A program made the position numbers and the translations under genes. DNA of 64,000 nucleotides from JALOLG01 sp963722415. Lineage in GTDB: Bacteria > Actinomycetota > Acidimicrobiia > Acidimicrobiales > Ilumatobacteraceae. Shown piece after piece: positions 56,432-64,000 of this stretch. The notes beneath the pieces were generated by a model that saw only the letters and a list, made by a program, of their open reading frames with translations, was not told the DNA's origin and did not search any database. The number at the start of each line of letters is the position of its first letter. The first letter of the stretch is position 1. The stretch covers positions 124,001-188,000 of the forward strand of contig CAVRNI010000039.1 in NCBI GenBank assembly GCA_963722415.1. Direction: 5' to 3'.

Positions 56432-57697
56432 TCAGGGACGGGACGCGAAGCTCCCCACCAGCGGTATCTGGTCACCGAAGTCGATCGTTTCGCCCGTCGT
56501 GCGGTCGTAGACCTGGAATCGGCGGGCGTCGACGAACGCGACGTAGCGCGAGTCGTCGCTCCACGCGATCGAGACACTTCCTCCGCCCATGCGCGACAGC
56601 GTGCGGTACACCCCGGTGTCGGTGCCCAACAGCGCGGCAGTCGACGAGTCGCCGTCGAGCCCGAACAGCACGGCTGCGGTGCCGTCGGGTGAGACCGACG
56701 CCGAGTCGGTACCGGCCCATCCGTAGAACTGCGCCAATCCGTCGACCTCGATCACCGGCACCTGCCGGCGCTCCCCGGTCTGGCGATCGACGACGAACAG
56801 GCCACAGGACAGGGCCTCGTCGCACGAACGCACGAGGAAATGGTTCGCGCCGACGCCCGCCAACTCGCCGTCGGCCACGCGCCGGGCGCCGCCCTCCGAC
56901 ACCACGTAGATGCCACCGCCGGCTTGGACGATCACTCCCCCGGCGAGGTCGGACTGCATCGGCCACCAGCCGTGCATGTCGATCGACCGTTCGAGCGGCT
57001 GGCCGTCGAGACCGATCAGGCTCAGCCCCTCGATGGCACCCGAAGACGGGTCGTACTCCGGGAGCCACATCGTGTCGGGGTCGGGGCCGCGGAACACGCC
57101 GCTCGCCATCTCCGGCGGCGGCGCGACCTCGGCCGGCGGCTCGCCTCGGGGAACGAGCGTCGACACGTTCACATCCCACCGCTGGATGAACGTCCAGCTG
57201 TCGCTGGCGAGGATCGTCGCCAGGGCGCCGCTCGCGCCACCCGGGAGGTCGGTGGTCAGCATCTCGCCGGTGTCGAGATTGATGTCGAGCAGGTCGCCCT
57301 GCGCCGTGAGCCCGACCAGCTCGATTCCGGATGGGGTCGGCAACATCGGACCGCCGAGCTCCTCGACGAGCAGTGGCGGCCGGGTCGTGGTGGGTGCACG
57401 TGGCCGGGTCGTCGTCGGAGCGGGCCGGGTCGTGTCGACCGCGAGTTGCTCCGGGACGGTGTCAGGGGATTCGTCGAGCGTCGCCGGCGGAGCACCGGTC
57501 GACAGATCACCGCCGGACTGGGCGACCACCCAGACGATGCCGACGACGACGGCCACGCCGGCACCGATGCCCAGGCGACGTCGCTTTCGGCCGTCGAGTG
57601 GTGGACGCCGGGGCGGCTTCGGCACCGCCGGTTCGAGCGCGACATGCCGTTGTCGTGTCGGCTCCTCAACGAGCTCGATCTCGATCCACTCGCCCAC
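56432..57697 (-). CDS. Membrane-anchored extracellular propeller-like protein, unknown
   Basis: A 421-residue protein. A short cytoplasmic part with basic residues (RKRRR, about residue 40) is followed by one transmembrane helix (about 44-60), a Thr/Pro-rich linker (TTTRPRAPTTTRPP) and a large outside domain. That domain has repeating strand patterns such as GVYRTLSRMGGGSVSIAWSDDSRYVAFVD, like a degenerate beta-propeller of the TolB/WD type. No family is recognised. It converges with surE and is divergent from the thiamine operon. Confidence 0.6.
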   Translation of the reverse strand: MGEWIEIELVEEPTRQRHVALEPAVPKPPRRPPLDGRKRRRLGIGAGVAVVVGIVWVVAQSGGDLSTGAPPATLDESPDTVPEQLAVDTTRPAPTTTRPRAPTTTRPPLLVEELGGPMLPTPSGIELVGLTAQGDLLDINLDTGEMLTTDLPGGASGALATILASDSWTFIQRWDVNVSTLVPRGEPPAEVAPPPEMASGVFRGPDPDTMWLPEYDPSSGAIEGLSLIGLDGQPLERSIDMHGWWPMQSDLAGGVIVQAGGGIYVVSEGGARRVADGELAGVGANHFLVRSCDEALSCGLFVVDRQTGERRQVPVIEVDGLAQFYGWAGTDSASVSPDGTAAVLFGLDGDSSTAALLGTDTGVYRTLSRMGGGSVSIAWSDDSRYVAFVDARRFQVYDRTTGETIDFGDQIPLVGSFASRP

Positions 57698-57776
57698 TCA
57701 CCCACCATCACACCACAACGCCGTCCCGCGGTGGGCTCGGACCGCCCCGCGAGGAGGCGTCACCGAGCGCGAGCGC

Positions 57777-57782
57777 TACCCT
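57777..57782 (+). promoter_or_regulatory. -10 box upstream of the TPP riboswitch
   Basis: TACCCT would start transcription near 57789, about 11 bases before the riboswitch core. Confidence 0.45.
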
Positions 57783-57799
57783 GGTGGTTGAACGAACGC

Positions 57800-57884
57800 A
57801 CGGGGAGCTCGCTGGAACGGCGGGCTGAGAGGGTGGCCGCCGCCACCGACCCGCGAACCTGATCCGGGTAATGCCGGCGGAGGA
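57800..57884 (+). promoter_or_regulatory. TPP riboswitch (THI element)
   Basis: Conserved aptamer elements occur in order: CGGGGAGC at 57801, the pyrimidine-sensing GGCTGAGAGGG at 57823-57833, a variable stem, and the diphosphate-sensing ACCTGATCCGGGTAATGCC followed by GGCGGAGGA. The last part contains the ribosome site of the next gene (GGAGG, ATG at 57889), so ligand binding probably blocks translation initiation. It controls a thiamine salvage operon, which fits exactly. Confidence 0.93.
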
Positions 57885-57888
57885 ATCC

Positions 57889-58578
57889 ATGAACGACACG
57901 GTCGTCATCGTCACCGGAGCAGCACCTCTCGATGCCCGAGCGGTCGCCGCGATCCCGAGCCACGCGATCGTCATCGCCGCCGATGGTGGGCTCGACCACG
58001 CGCGTGCGGCCGGGCTCACTCCCGCCGGCCTGATCGGCGATCTCGACTCCGTGTCCGAGGAGGGCTTGGCCTGGGCCACGCAGCACGCCACCATCCAACG
58101 CCACCCGATCGACAAGGACGCCACCGACACGGAGTTGGCGGTCGCGTTCGCGGCCGGGATGAACCCGGCGCGGGTTGTCATGGTGGCCGGAGGCGGCGAC
58201 CGGCTCGACCACACGCTGGCGGCGATCGGAGCCCTCGGCGCCAGCGTGCTGACCAGTGTCCCCCTCGTCGAGTGCTGGTGGGGCGGCCAGTATCTGCAGG
58301 TCGTCCACGGACCGGCCAGGGTGTCGATCCGGACCGCGACGTCGGTCGGCGCCTCCCCGGGCACCGAGACACGGATCTCGCTGCTGGCCATGCACGGGCC
58401 GTGCACCGGCGTCACGTTGTCGGGCACGCGATGGCAACTCGAGCGGACGGAGCTCAAGCCGCTCGTCGGTCACGGTCTCAGCAACATCGCGACCGGACCC
58501 GACGTCGAAGTCTCGCTGTTGACCGGGATCCTCACCGTGTTCGTCGATCCACCGCCCGAGTCGGGGAGCCGGCCATGA
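57889..58578 (+). CDS. thiN: Thiamine pyrophosphokinase
   Basis: Converts thiamine to thiamine diphosphate with ATP. Motifs are AIVIAADGGLDHARAAGLTPAGLIGDLDSVSEE (nucleotide and metal site), HPIDKDATDTELA, and VVMVAGGGDRLDHTLAAI. The C-terminal thiamin-binding domain includes HGPCTGVTLSGTRW and LSNIATGPDVEV. It has 229 residues. The ATG at 57889 is 4-5 bases after the riboswitch GGAGG. Its stop overlaps the thiB start (ATGA). Confidence 0.93.
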   Translation: MNDTVVIVTGAAPLDARAVAAIPSHAIVIAADGGLDHARAAGLTPAGLIGDLDSVSEEGLAWATQHATIQRHPIDKDATDTELAVAFAAGMNPARVVMVAGGGDRLDHTLAAIGALGASVLTSVPLVECWWGGQYLQVVHGPARVSIRTATSVGASPGTETRISLLAMHGPCTGVTLSGTRWQLERTELKPLVGHGLSNIATGPDVEVSLLTGILTVFVDPPPESGSRP

Positions 58579-59721
58579 GACGCGGCGCGACCCTCTGCAT
58601 CGCGACTGCGGCGGCGACGTTGTCGACGGTCCTCGTCGCGTGCGGCGACGACAGCACCGACTCGACCGGCACGGACTCGACGTCGGCGACGTCGGCGGAC
58701 CACTGAGGCCGGCACCGGCTCGTCCGCGGCGACCACCGACGGCCCGCCCGAAGCCGTCACGCTCGTCGCCTACGACTCGTTCCCGACCGAGGGAACCGCG
58801 CTCAACGATGCGCTCGCCGAGTTCACCGACGACACCGGCATCGCGGTCGAACTGCTGATCGCGGGCGACACCGGGGCGATGCTCTCCAAGGCGGCGCTCA
58901 CGGCCGGCAACCCCGAAGGCGACGTGATGTGGGGGGTCGACAACACGTACCTCTCGCGAGCCGTCGACGCGGGTGTGTTCGCGCCGTACGAATCACCGGC
59001 GCTCGACGCGATCCCGGAGGATCTGCGCCGGCTCGTCCCCGAGTTCGAGGCGACGCCGGTCGACTTCGGTGACGTCTGTGTCAACTACGACATCGGCTGG
59101 TTCGACGACCATCAGCTCGAGCCGCCGACCGGGTTCGACGACCTACTGCGGCCCGAGTACGGCGAACTGCTCGTCGTCGAGAACCCGGCCACGTCATCGC
59201 CGGGCCTGGCGTTCCTGCTGGCGACGATCGCGGCCTACGGCGACGGCTGGCGCGACTACTGGACGTCACTGACCGCCAACGGTGTCGAGGTGGTCGACGG
59301 CTGGACCGAGGCCTACAACGAGCGCTTCTCGTGGACGGGCGGCGGTCCGCGACCACTCGTGGTCAGCTACGCGTCGAGTCCGCCGGCCGAGGTGATCTTC
59401 GCCGACCCACCGCGCACGGACGCACCGACGGCGGTGGTGACGTCGACGTGCTTCCGCCAGATCGAGTTCGCCGGCGTCCTCGACGGAACGGATGCACCAG
59501 ACCAGGCACGGGCGCTCGTCGACTTCCTCGCGTCGGAGCGGTTCCAGCGTGAGCTTCCGCTGACGATGTTCGTGTACCCGGCCGTCGCGTCCGTCGAGCT
59601 TCCACCGGAGTTCGTCGACTTCACGTCCGTGCCGGACGAGCCGCTGGCGCTCGACCCCGCTGACATCGAGGCGAACCGGTCGACGTGGATCGACGAGTGG
59701 ACCGAGATCGTCCTCTCCTGA
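58575..59721 (+). CDS. thiB: Thiamine ABC transporter substrate-binding lipoprotein, frameshifted
   Basis: Extracellular thiamine-binding protein. The signal peptide ends in the lipobox VLVAC, followed by a Ser/Thr/Asp-rich linker. A one-base shift near 58702 breaks the linker; the mature domain resumes as TDGPPEAVTLVAYDSF and continues in one frame to the stop (NPEGDVMWGVDNTYLSRAVDAGVF, DFGDVCVNYDIGWF, LAFLLATIAAYGDGWRDYW). About 380 residues when repaired. It is second in the riboswitch-controlled operon. Confidence 0.9.
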
Positions 59722-59753
59722 GGCGGCGGCGAGAGGCGCGACCGGGTGGGCGG

Positions 59754-61398
59754 GTGGACACTCGTCCGAACCGGCTACCACGATGGTTCGTCCCGGCGAT
59801 CGCGGCGGCGCCGTTCGTGTTCCTCGTCGTGTTCTACGTGGTGCCGTTCGCGACACTGCTCGCCGAAGCCGTTGCCGTCGACGAGGTCAGAGACGTGCTG
59901 GGGCGGCGCCGCACATGGGAGGTGGCGTGGTTCACCACCTGGCAGGCACTGGCCAGCACGGTCCTGACGCTCGTCGTCGGCATCGCCCCGGCCTACGTGC
60001 TCGCCCGGTTCCGGTTCGTCGGCCGGCGGTTGTTGCTCGGGCTCCTCACGGCCGCGTTCGTGTTGCCCACGGTCGTGATGGGAGCGGCGTTCGCCGCGCT
60101 GCTGCCGGACTCGTTCGATCGCAGCATCTGGGCGATCCTCGGTGCCCACGTGGTGTTCAACCTGGCGGTCGTGGTTCGCACCGTCGGCGCCGTCTGGGAG
60201 CATCTGCCACCCGACCTCGAGGCCGCCGCGGCGACGCTCGGCGCGCGCCCATGGCGCGTGTTCCGCGAGATCACACTTCCGCTGCTGCGGCCGGCGCTCA
60301 CCGCCGCCGGCGCGATCGTGTTCCTGTTCACGTTCACGTCGTTCGGCGTGATCCGCATCCTCGGGACCGCCGGCCAGGCGACGATCGAGGTCGAGATCTG
60401 GCGGCGGGCGACGCAGCTCGGCGAGATCGGGCCGGCGGCCGTCCTCGCCCTCGCCCAGCTCGCCGCCCTCGGCGTCGTGGTCGGGCTGGTCGGCGTACAG
60501 TCAGCGCCGCCACAGCCTCGCCCTCGCCGTCCGTCCACTCGCGCCGGCACGGCGCGTGCGCCGGCGTCGCGAGCGCTTCCTCGTCGGTCTCATCGCGATC
60601 ACCACCGCGGCGATCGTCACGATCCCACTGCTGGCGCTCGTCGAGCGCTCGATGCGCTCCGACGACGGTTACTCACTGCGGGCGTGGCAGACACTCGGGG
60701 ACACCGAGGTGCGACGCGGCGTCAGCGTCAGCGTCGACCCACTCGGCGCGCTCTGGCGATCCGTCGAGGCCGCGGCGTGGGCCACGACCCTGGCAGTGGT
60801 GATCGGCGCTGCGGCCGCACTGGCGATCGCCGCCGCAGGACGTCTCGGCCGAGCGCTCGACACCGGCCTGATGCTGCCGATCGGGACGTCGGCGGTGACG
60901 ATCGGGTTCGGCATGCTCATCGCGTTCGACACGCCGCCGTTCGATTGGCGCGCCGAATGGTGGCTCGTGCCGGTCGGCCACGCGCTCGTGGCGGTGCCGT
61001 TCGTCGTCCGTGTCACGCTCGGCGTGCTGCGCGCCGTCGACCCCCAGCTCGTCGATGCGGCCGCGACGCTCGGCGCATCGCCGGTGCGGGCGTGGCGTGA
61101 GGTCGTCCTGCCCCACCTCTGGAAGCCGCTCGTGGCCGGAGCCGGCTTGGCGGCCGCGATCTCGCTCGGCGAGTTCGGGGCCACCAGCTTCCTCAGTCGC
61201 AGCGGACGTGAGACGATGCCGATCGCCATCGAGCGGCTGCTCGGCCGCACGGGCACGGTGCTCCAGGCGCAGGGGTACGCACTCTCGGTGATCCTCGCCG
61301 CCGCCACGATCGCGATCGTCCTGCTCGTCGATGTCACCGGCAGCCTCGGCGGCGACCGCAGCCGCCACGTGAAGGGCGCGCGTGCTCGAGGTCGGTGA
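59754..61398 (+). CDS. thiP: Thiamine ABC transporter permease, frameshifted
   Basis: A fused double permease (two BPD_transp_1 domains), as in E. coli ThiP. The first half carries GARPWRVFREITLPLLRPAL and the second half GASPVRAWREVVLPHLWKPL, the two EAA loops that contact the ATPase. A shift at about 60515 between the halves puts them in different frames. About 548 residues when repaired. The start is uncertain, with GTG 59754 chosen. It overlaps thiQ by 17 bp. Confidence 0.9.
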
Positions 61399-62002
61399 CG
61401 TCACCGTCACGTTCGACGGCACGACAGTGCTCGACGGTGTGTCGGTGTCGGTCGCCGAGGGTGAGATCGTCGCCCTGCTCGGCCCCTCGGGAAGCGGCAA
61501 GAGCACGCTCCTGCGGGTGATCGCCGGGCTCGTCGTGCCCGACCACGGGACCGTCGCCGTCGACGGCACCGACGTCAGCACCTGGCCCACCCACCGGCGG
61601 CGGGTCGGGATGGTGTTCCAGGACGAACAGCTCTTCCCGCATCGCGACGTGGCGTCGAACATCGGCTTCGGATTGAAGATGGGTGGCATGGCGGCTCCCG
61701 CACGCGGCCGGCGGGTGGCCGAGCTGCTCGACCTCGTCGGCCTCGCCGGGTTCGAGCACCGGCGGGTGACCGATCTGTCCGGCGGAGAAGCCAAGCGTGT
61801 CGCCCTCGCCCGCTCGCTCGCGCCGGCGCCCAAGGTGCTGCTCCTCGACGAGCCGTTGACCGGCCTCGACCGCGAGCTCCACGACCGCCTCGCGGAGGAG
61901 GTCGCGATGGTCCTGCGCTCGACGGGCATCACGGCCGTCTGGGTCACCCACGATCGAGCCGAAGCCGACGCCGTCGCCGACCGCATCATCACGCTGGGTT
62001 GA
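61382..62002 (+). CDS. thiQ: Thiamine ABC transporter ATPase
   Basis: A 206-residue compact ABC ATPase. It has Walker A (GPSGSGKST), Q-loop (FQDEQLFPHRDV), signature (LSGGEAKRVALARSL), Walker B (VLLLDEPLTGLD) and the H-loop (WVTHD). The short length, without a C-terminal regulatory domain, is typical of ThiQ. The start is GTG at 61382, inside the end of thiP. It is the last gene of the riboswitch operon; a hairpin repeat follows 38 bp after its stop. Confidence 0.92.
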   Translation: MLEVGDVTVTFDGTTVLDGVSVSVAEGEIVALLGPSGSGKSTLLRVIAGLVVPDHGTVAVDGTDVSTWPTHRRRVGMVFQDEQLFPHRDVASNIGFGLKMGGMAAPARGRRVAELLDLVGLAGFEHRRVTDLSGGEAKRVALARSLAPAPKVLLLDEPLTGLDRELHDRLAEEVAMVLRSTGITAVWVTHDRAEADAVADRIITLG

Positions 62003-62040
62003 CCATCCCGTCGACGGACACACCACCGTCGCTCACTGGT

Positions 62041-62087
62041 TTGTGTCACCGATTCCGGCGAGGGTCGCCGATGTCGGTGACACAAAC
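62041..62087. repeat. Palindromic repeat, family A, copy 2
   Basis: A 47-bp element with the same 12-base arms as copy 1 at 116-162 and, on the minus strand, the same first 21 bases. It lies 38 bp after the stop of thiQ, in the position of a terminator. Confidence 0.85.
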
Positions 62088-62130
62088 ACGGATGGGGAGG
62101 CGGTGGGGCGTGGCGTTACGTTGCAGGGTC

Positions 62131-62577
62131 GTGGCCGACCATCGGGTGATCGAGCTCATGGCCGCGCAGACGCATCCGCTGCGCCTCGACGTTCTGCGCC
62201 GAGGCACGCCGAGTCGTGACGTCGCGTTCCCCGAGGATGAGCTGCCGGGCACGCTGCACCTCGGTGTCGAGGTCGATGGCGTGGTCGTCGGGGTGTCGAC
62301 CTGGATCGAGAACGAGCACCCGGATCTGCCGGCCCGACGCGGCGTCCAGCTGCGCGGGATGGCGACCGCACCCCACCTCCAGGGCCACGGCATTGGCGGT
62401 GTCCTCGTCGAATCCGGGGTCGAGCGGGCGTTCGCGTCCGGACACGAACTGGTCTGGGCCCGCGCCCGCGACACCGCGCTCGGTTTCTACGAACGTCACG
62501 GGTTCGTCCGACGCGGACCGGGTTACGTCGACGTGGTCACCGGAATCCCCCATCACGACATCGTGCGCACCCGCTGA
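62131..62577 (+). CDS. GNAT-family acetyltransferase
   Basis: A 148-residue single GNAT domain. It has beta strands with LHLGVEVDGVVVGVSTWI, the acetyl-CoA loop RGMATAPHLQGHGIGGVLVE (Q-x-x-G-x-G/A) and the C-terminal ALGFYERHGFVRRG. The substrate is unknown. The start is GTG at 62131, 8 bases after TACGTT, a leaderless arrangement that argues against an upstream start. Confidence 0.9.
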   Translation: MADHRVIELMAAQTHPLRLDVLRRGTPSRDVAFPEDELPGTLHLGVEVDGVVVGVSTWIENEHPDLPARRGVQLRGMATAPHLQGHGIGGVLVESGVERAFASGHELVWARARDTALGFYERHGFVRRGPGYVDVVTGIPHHDIVRTR

Positions 62578-62678
62578 CGCCGTCCTGCTCACTTCGCCTG
62601 CGTCTCGCTTCCGTCCCGCCGTTCCCGGCGCCCACAGGACGACGAGCGCGAGGACGATGGCCAAGAGACGATGAGAAG

Positions 62679-62987
62679 GTGACCGGGACGATGACTGGCG
62701 CGGTGACCGCGAACCAGCAGGCGTCGATGTTGCGGGCGCGCGCACGACTGCTCCGCACGCTCGCCATCGAGCTCGAGCGGACCCCCGCGATGGCGCTCGA
62801 ACGGTACGCCGGGACCGACACGTGGCGCAGCCCCCGGGCCGACGCGTGCGCGCACGAGTTGGTCGCCGACCAGACGCAGATGTTCCACGCCGCCGACGAG
62901 CTGCGGTGGACGGCGCTGCACCTCGAGCGATGCGCCACCGACATCGAGTGCGACATGGCGCGGGTCCAGGCCCTCCACGCGTCGTGA
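62679..62987 (+). CDS. Small helical WXG100-like protein
   Basis: A 102-residue, mostly helical protein. A tryptophan in TDTWRSPRADACAH sits at a turn between two predicted helices, as in WXG100-type small secreted proteins, but the second residue of the motif is Arg, not Xaa-Gly. GTG at 62679 and ATG at 62691 are both possible starts. It overlaps the next gene by GTGA, which suggests a functional pair. No secretion genes of this type are in the window, so assignment to a type VII system is only tentative. Confidence 0.5.
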   Translation: MTGTMTGAVTANQQASMLRARARLLRTLAIELERTPAMALERYAGTDTWRSPRADACAHELVADQTQMFHAADELRWTALHLERCATDIECDMARVQALHAS

Positions 62988-64000
62988 GCGTGTATGGGTA
63001 CGACCCGGCGCGCGTCGAGGTGCTGCACAGCCGCACCCGTGAGGCGCTCGCTGCCCTCGCCTCGATCCGATCGGACGATCCCGCCGCGGCCGACGCCATG
63101 CGTGCCGTCGCACGGACGCGCGACACACTCGAACTGGGCTGGATGCCGATCATCGAGGCGATCCGTACGAGCACCGCGATGACGGTCTGGCGCCATGCGC
63201 TCGGCGGTGATCTCCAACTGACCGGTCGCGCCGGCGGAGGGTCCCCTGGCTCGACGGTCACGACGTGGATCGCCACCAACGGCCTCGACGACCTACGCGA
63301 CACCGAAGTCGTCGATCGCCTCCACGACACGATCGAACGGCTGCGTGCCGCGGTCGTCGGTGGCGGCGACGTCGACCACGCCGAGCGTCGACTGGCGGCG
63401 TTCGCCGACGAGGCCGTGCGGAGGGCCCGCCACGACCGGGCGGGCTTCGCGGCGGTGATGGCGGCACGTCTCGGCGATCGTGGTGCCACTGCGATCCTCG
63501 GCGCGATCGATGCCCTGGCCGCTTCGTCGGGACGCGACCCCCGACGTCACGGCATCCCACCGGCCGCGCTCGATCTCGCCGAGCTCCTGGCGCCGCTCGA
63601 GCGCGGCGCCGCCGGTCGCCGGCCTGATCAGCGCACACCTGCGGGCTTCGACGTCGCTCGCGCCACTGATCGCCCTCACGTCCAGCGCGTGGGACCCCGA
63701 CGTCCTCGCCGGGTTGGCCGCCGGACTGATCCGCGCCATCGATCAGCGCGACTACCTGCTCACGCGGATCACTCCTGTCGAGCTGGCCGCCAATGTCGGT
63801 GCCCTCGCACGTGCGGTGGCGGATGACCCGGCGGCCGCGCTCACGATGCTCGGCGACGATCTCGTGCTCGACTATCTGGCCACCAACACATACCTCGACG
63901 CATCGAGCGTCGAAGCGATCATCACGGCCGGGTTGCTCCATGCGCCACGCGCCGGCGGCGCGGCCATCGGCGACGGCCTCGAAGTCGTCGCACGCCTCGT
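62984..64000 (+). CDS. Large alpha-helical protein, unknown, cut by window end, frameshifted
   Basis: Begins at GTG 62984 inside the stop of the small WXG-like gene. The visible part (about 338 residues) is alanine-rich and helical, with several Asp-Asp and Asp-Leu repeats. A frame change near 63615 separates an N-terminal part (RVEVLHSRTREALAAL, GWMPIIEAIR) from a part with LVLDYLATNTYLDASSVEAII, and the gene continues beyond 64000. It resembles the long effector-like proteins encoded after small WXG-type genes, but I cannot place it in a family. Confidence 0.5.

Overview
The window looks like chromosomal DNA of a high-GC actinobacterium, most likely class Acidimicrobiia (Ilumatobacter-like). 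The evidence is the strong G/C third-position bias, a mycothiol-dependent enzyme, a Glp/GlpR divisome-type locus, a BTAD/SARP-type regulator, and many start codons that sit 6-10 bases after a TANNNT -10 box (leaderless transcripts). No rRNA, phage, insertion sequence or CRISPR array was seen. There is one tRNA gene (Ala, CGC).

Layout. 1-6548: start of a response regulator, a phospho-sugar mutase and a PfkB kinase on the minus strand, then aminopeptidase N and a GNAT protein. 6549-10290: a compact RiPP-like cluster made of a 35-aa YxxP-leader peptide, a soluble Ser/His signal-peptidase-like protein, an HPr-kinase-like protein, an ABC exporter pair and a PqqD-like protein. 10302-13968: a sulfonate/nitrate-type ABC importer with a divergent IclR regulator and a palindromic operator candidate. 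13997-18164: a FAD monooxygenase, two small orphan genes, a membrane protein, tRNA-Ala and a nucleotidyltransferase of the kind seen in RiPP loci. 18186-24187: GlpR, MoaC, a secreted protein of unknown function, MoaA, MoeA/Glp and GalU. 24213-32443: a cysteine-less FmdB-like protein, MTA phosphorylase, a SAF protein, UppP, a PHP phosphoesterase, a sugar-nucleotide reductase, the TldD/TldE pair, a hotdog thioesterase and a duplicated-domain lipoprotein. 32444-35571: a palindromic repeat family around a broken AbiEi/DUF559-type gene, then a ThDP enzyme. 35610-42798: PAP2 protein, Dxs, a STAND-TPR-BTAD regulator with a small companion, and a HisN-like phosphatase. 42922-51250: TIR membrane protein, PLP sulfur enzyme, DedA, proton-pumping pyrophosphatase, UPF0016 transporter and a badly broken WD40 lipoprotein. 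51333-57697: NfuA-like protein, mycothiol-dependent protein, SDR, CDF and EamA transporters, SurE and an anchored propeller-like protein. 57777-62002: a TPP riboswitch followed by thiN-thiB-thiP-thiQ, a complete thiamine uptake and pyrophosphorylation unit. 62131-64000: a GNAT protein and two WXG/type VII-like genes, the last cut by the window edge.

At least a dozen conserved genes (phosphomutase, MoeA, TldE, ThiB, ThiP, DedA and others) are broken by single-base shifts, often in short G/C runs. Because these include central-metabolism and transport genes, I read most of them as sequence or assembly indels, not true decay. They are annotated as single genes with the break position.

The most promising unusual item is the 6.6-10.3 kb RiPP-like cluster. 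It has a leader-bearing peptide ending in serine, a kinase homologue, a peptidase, a PqqD-like binding protein and an exporter, but none of the cyclases or radical SAM enzymes that would place it in a described class.
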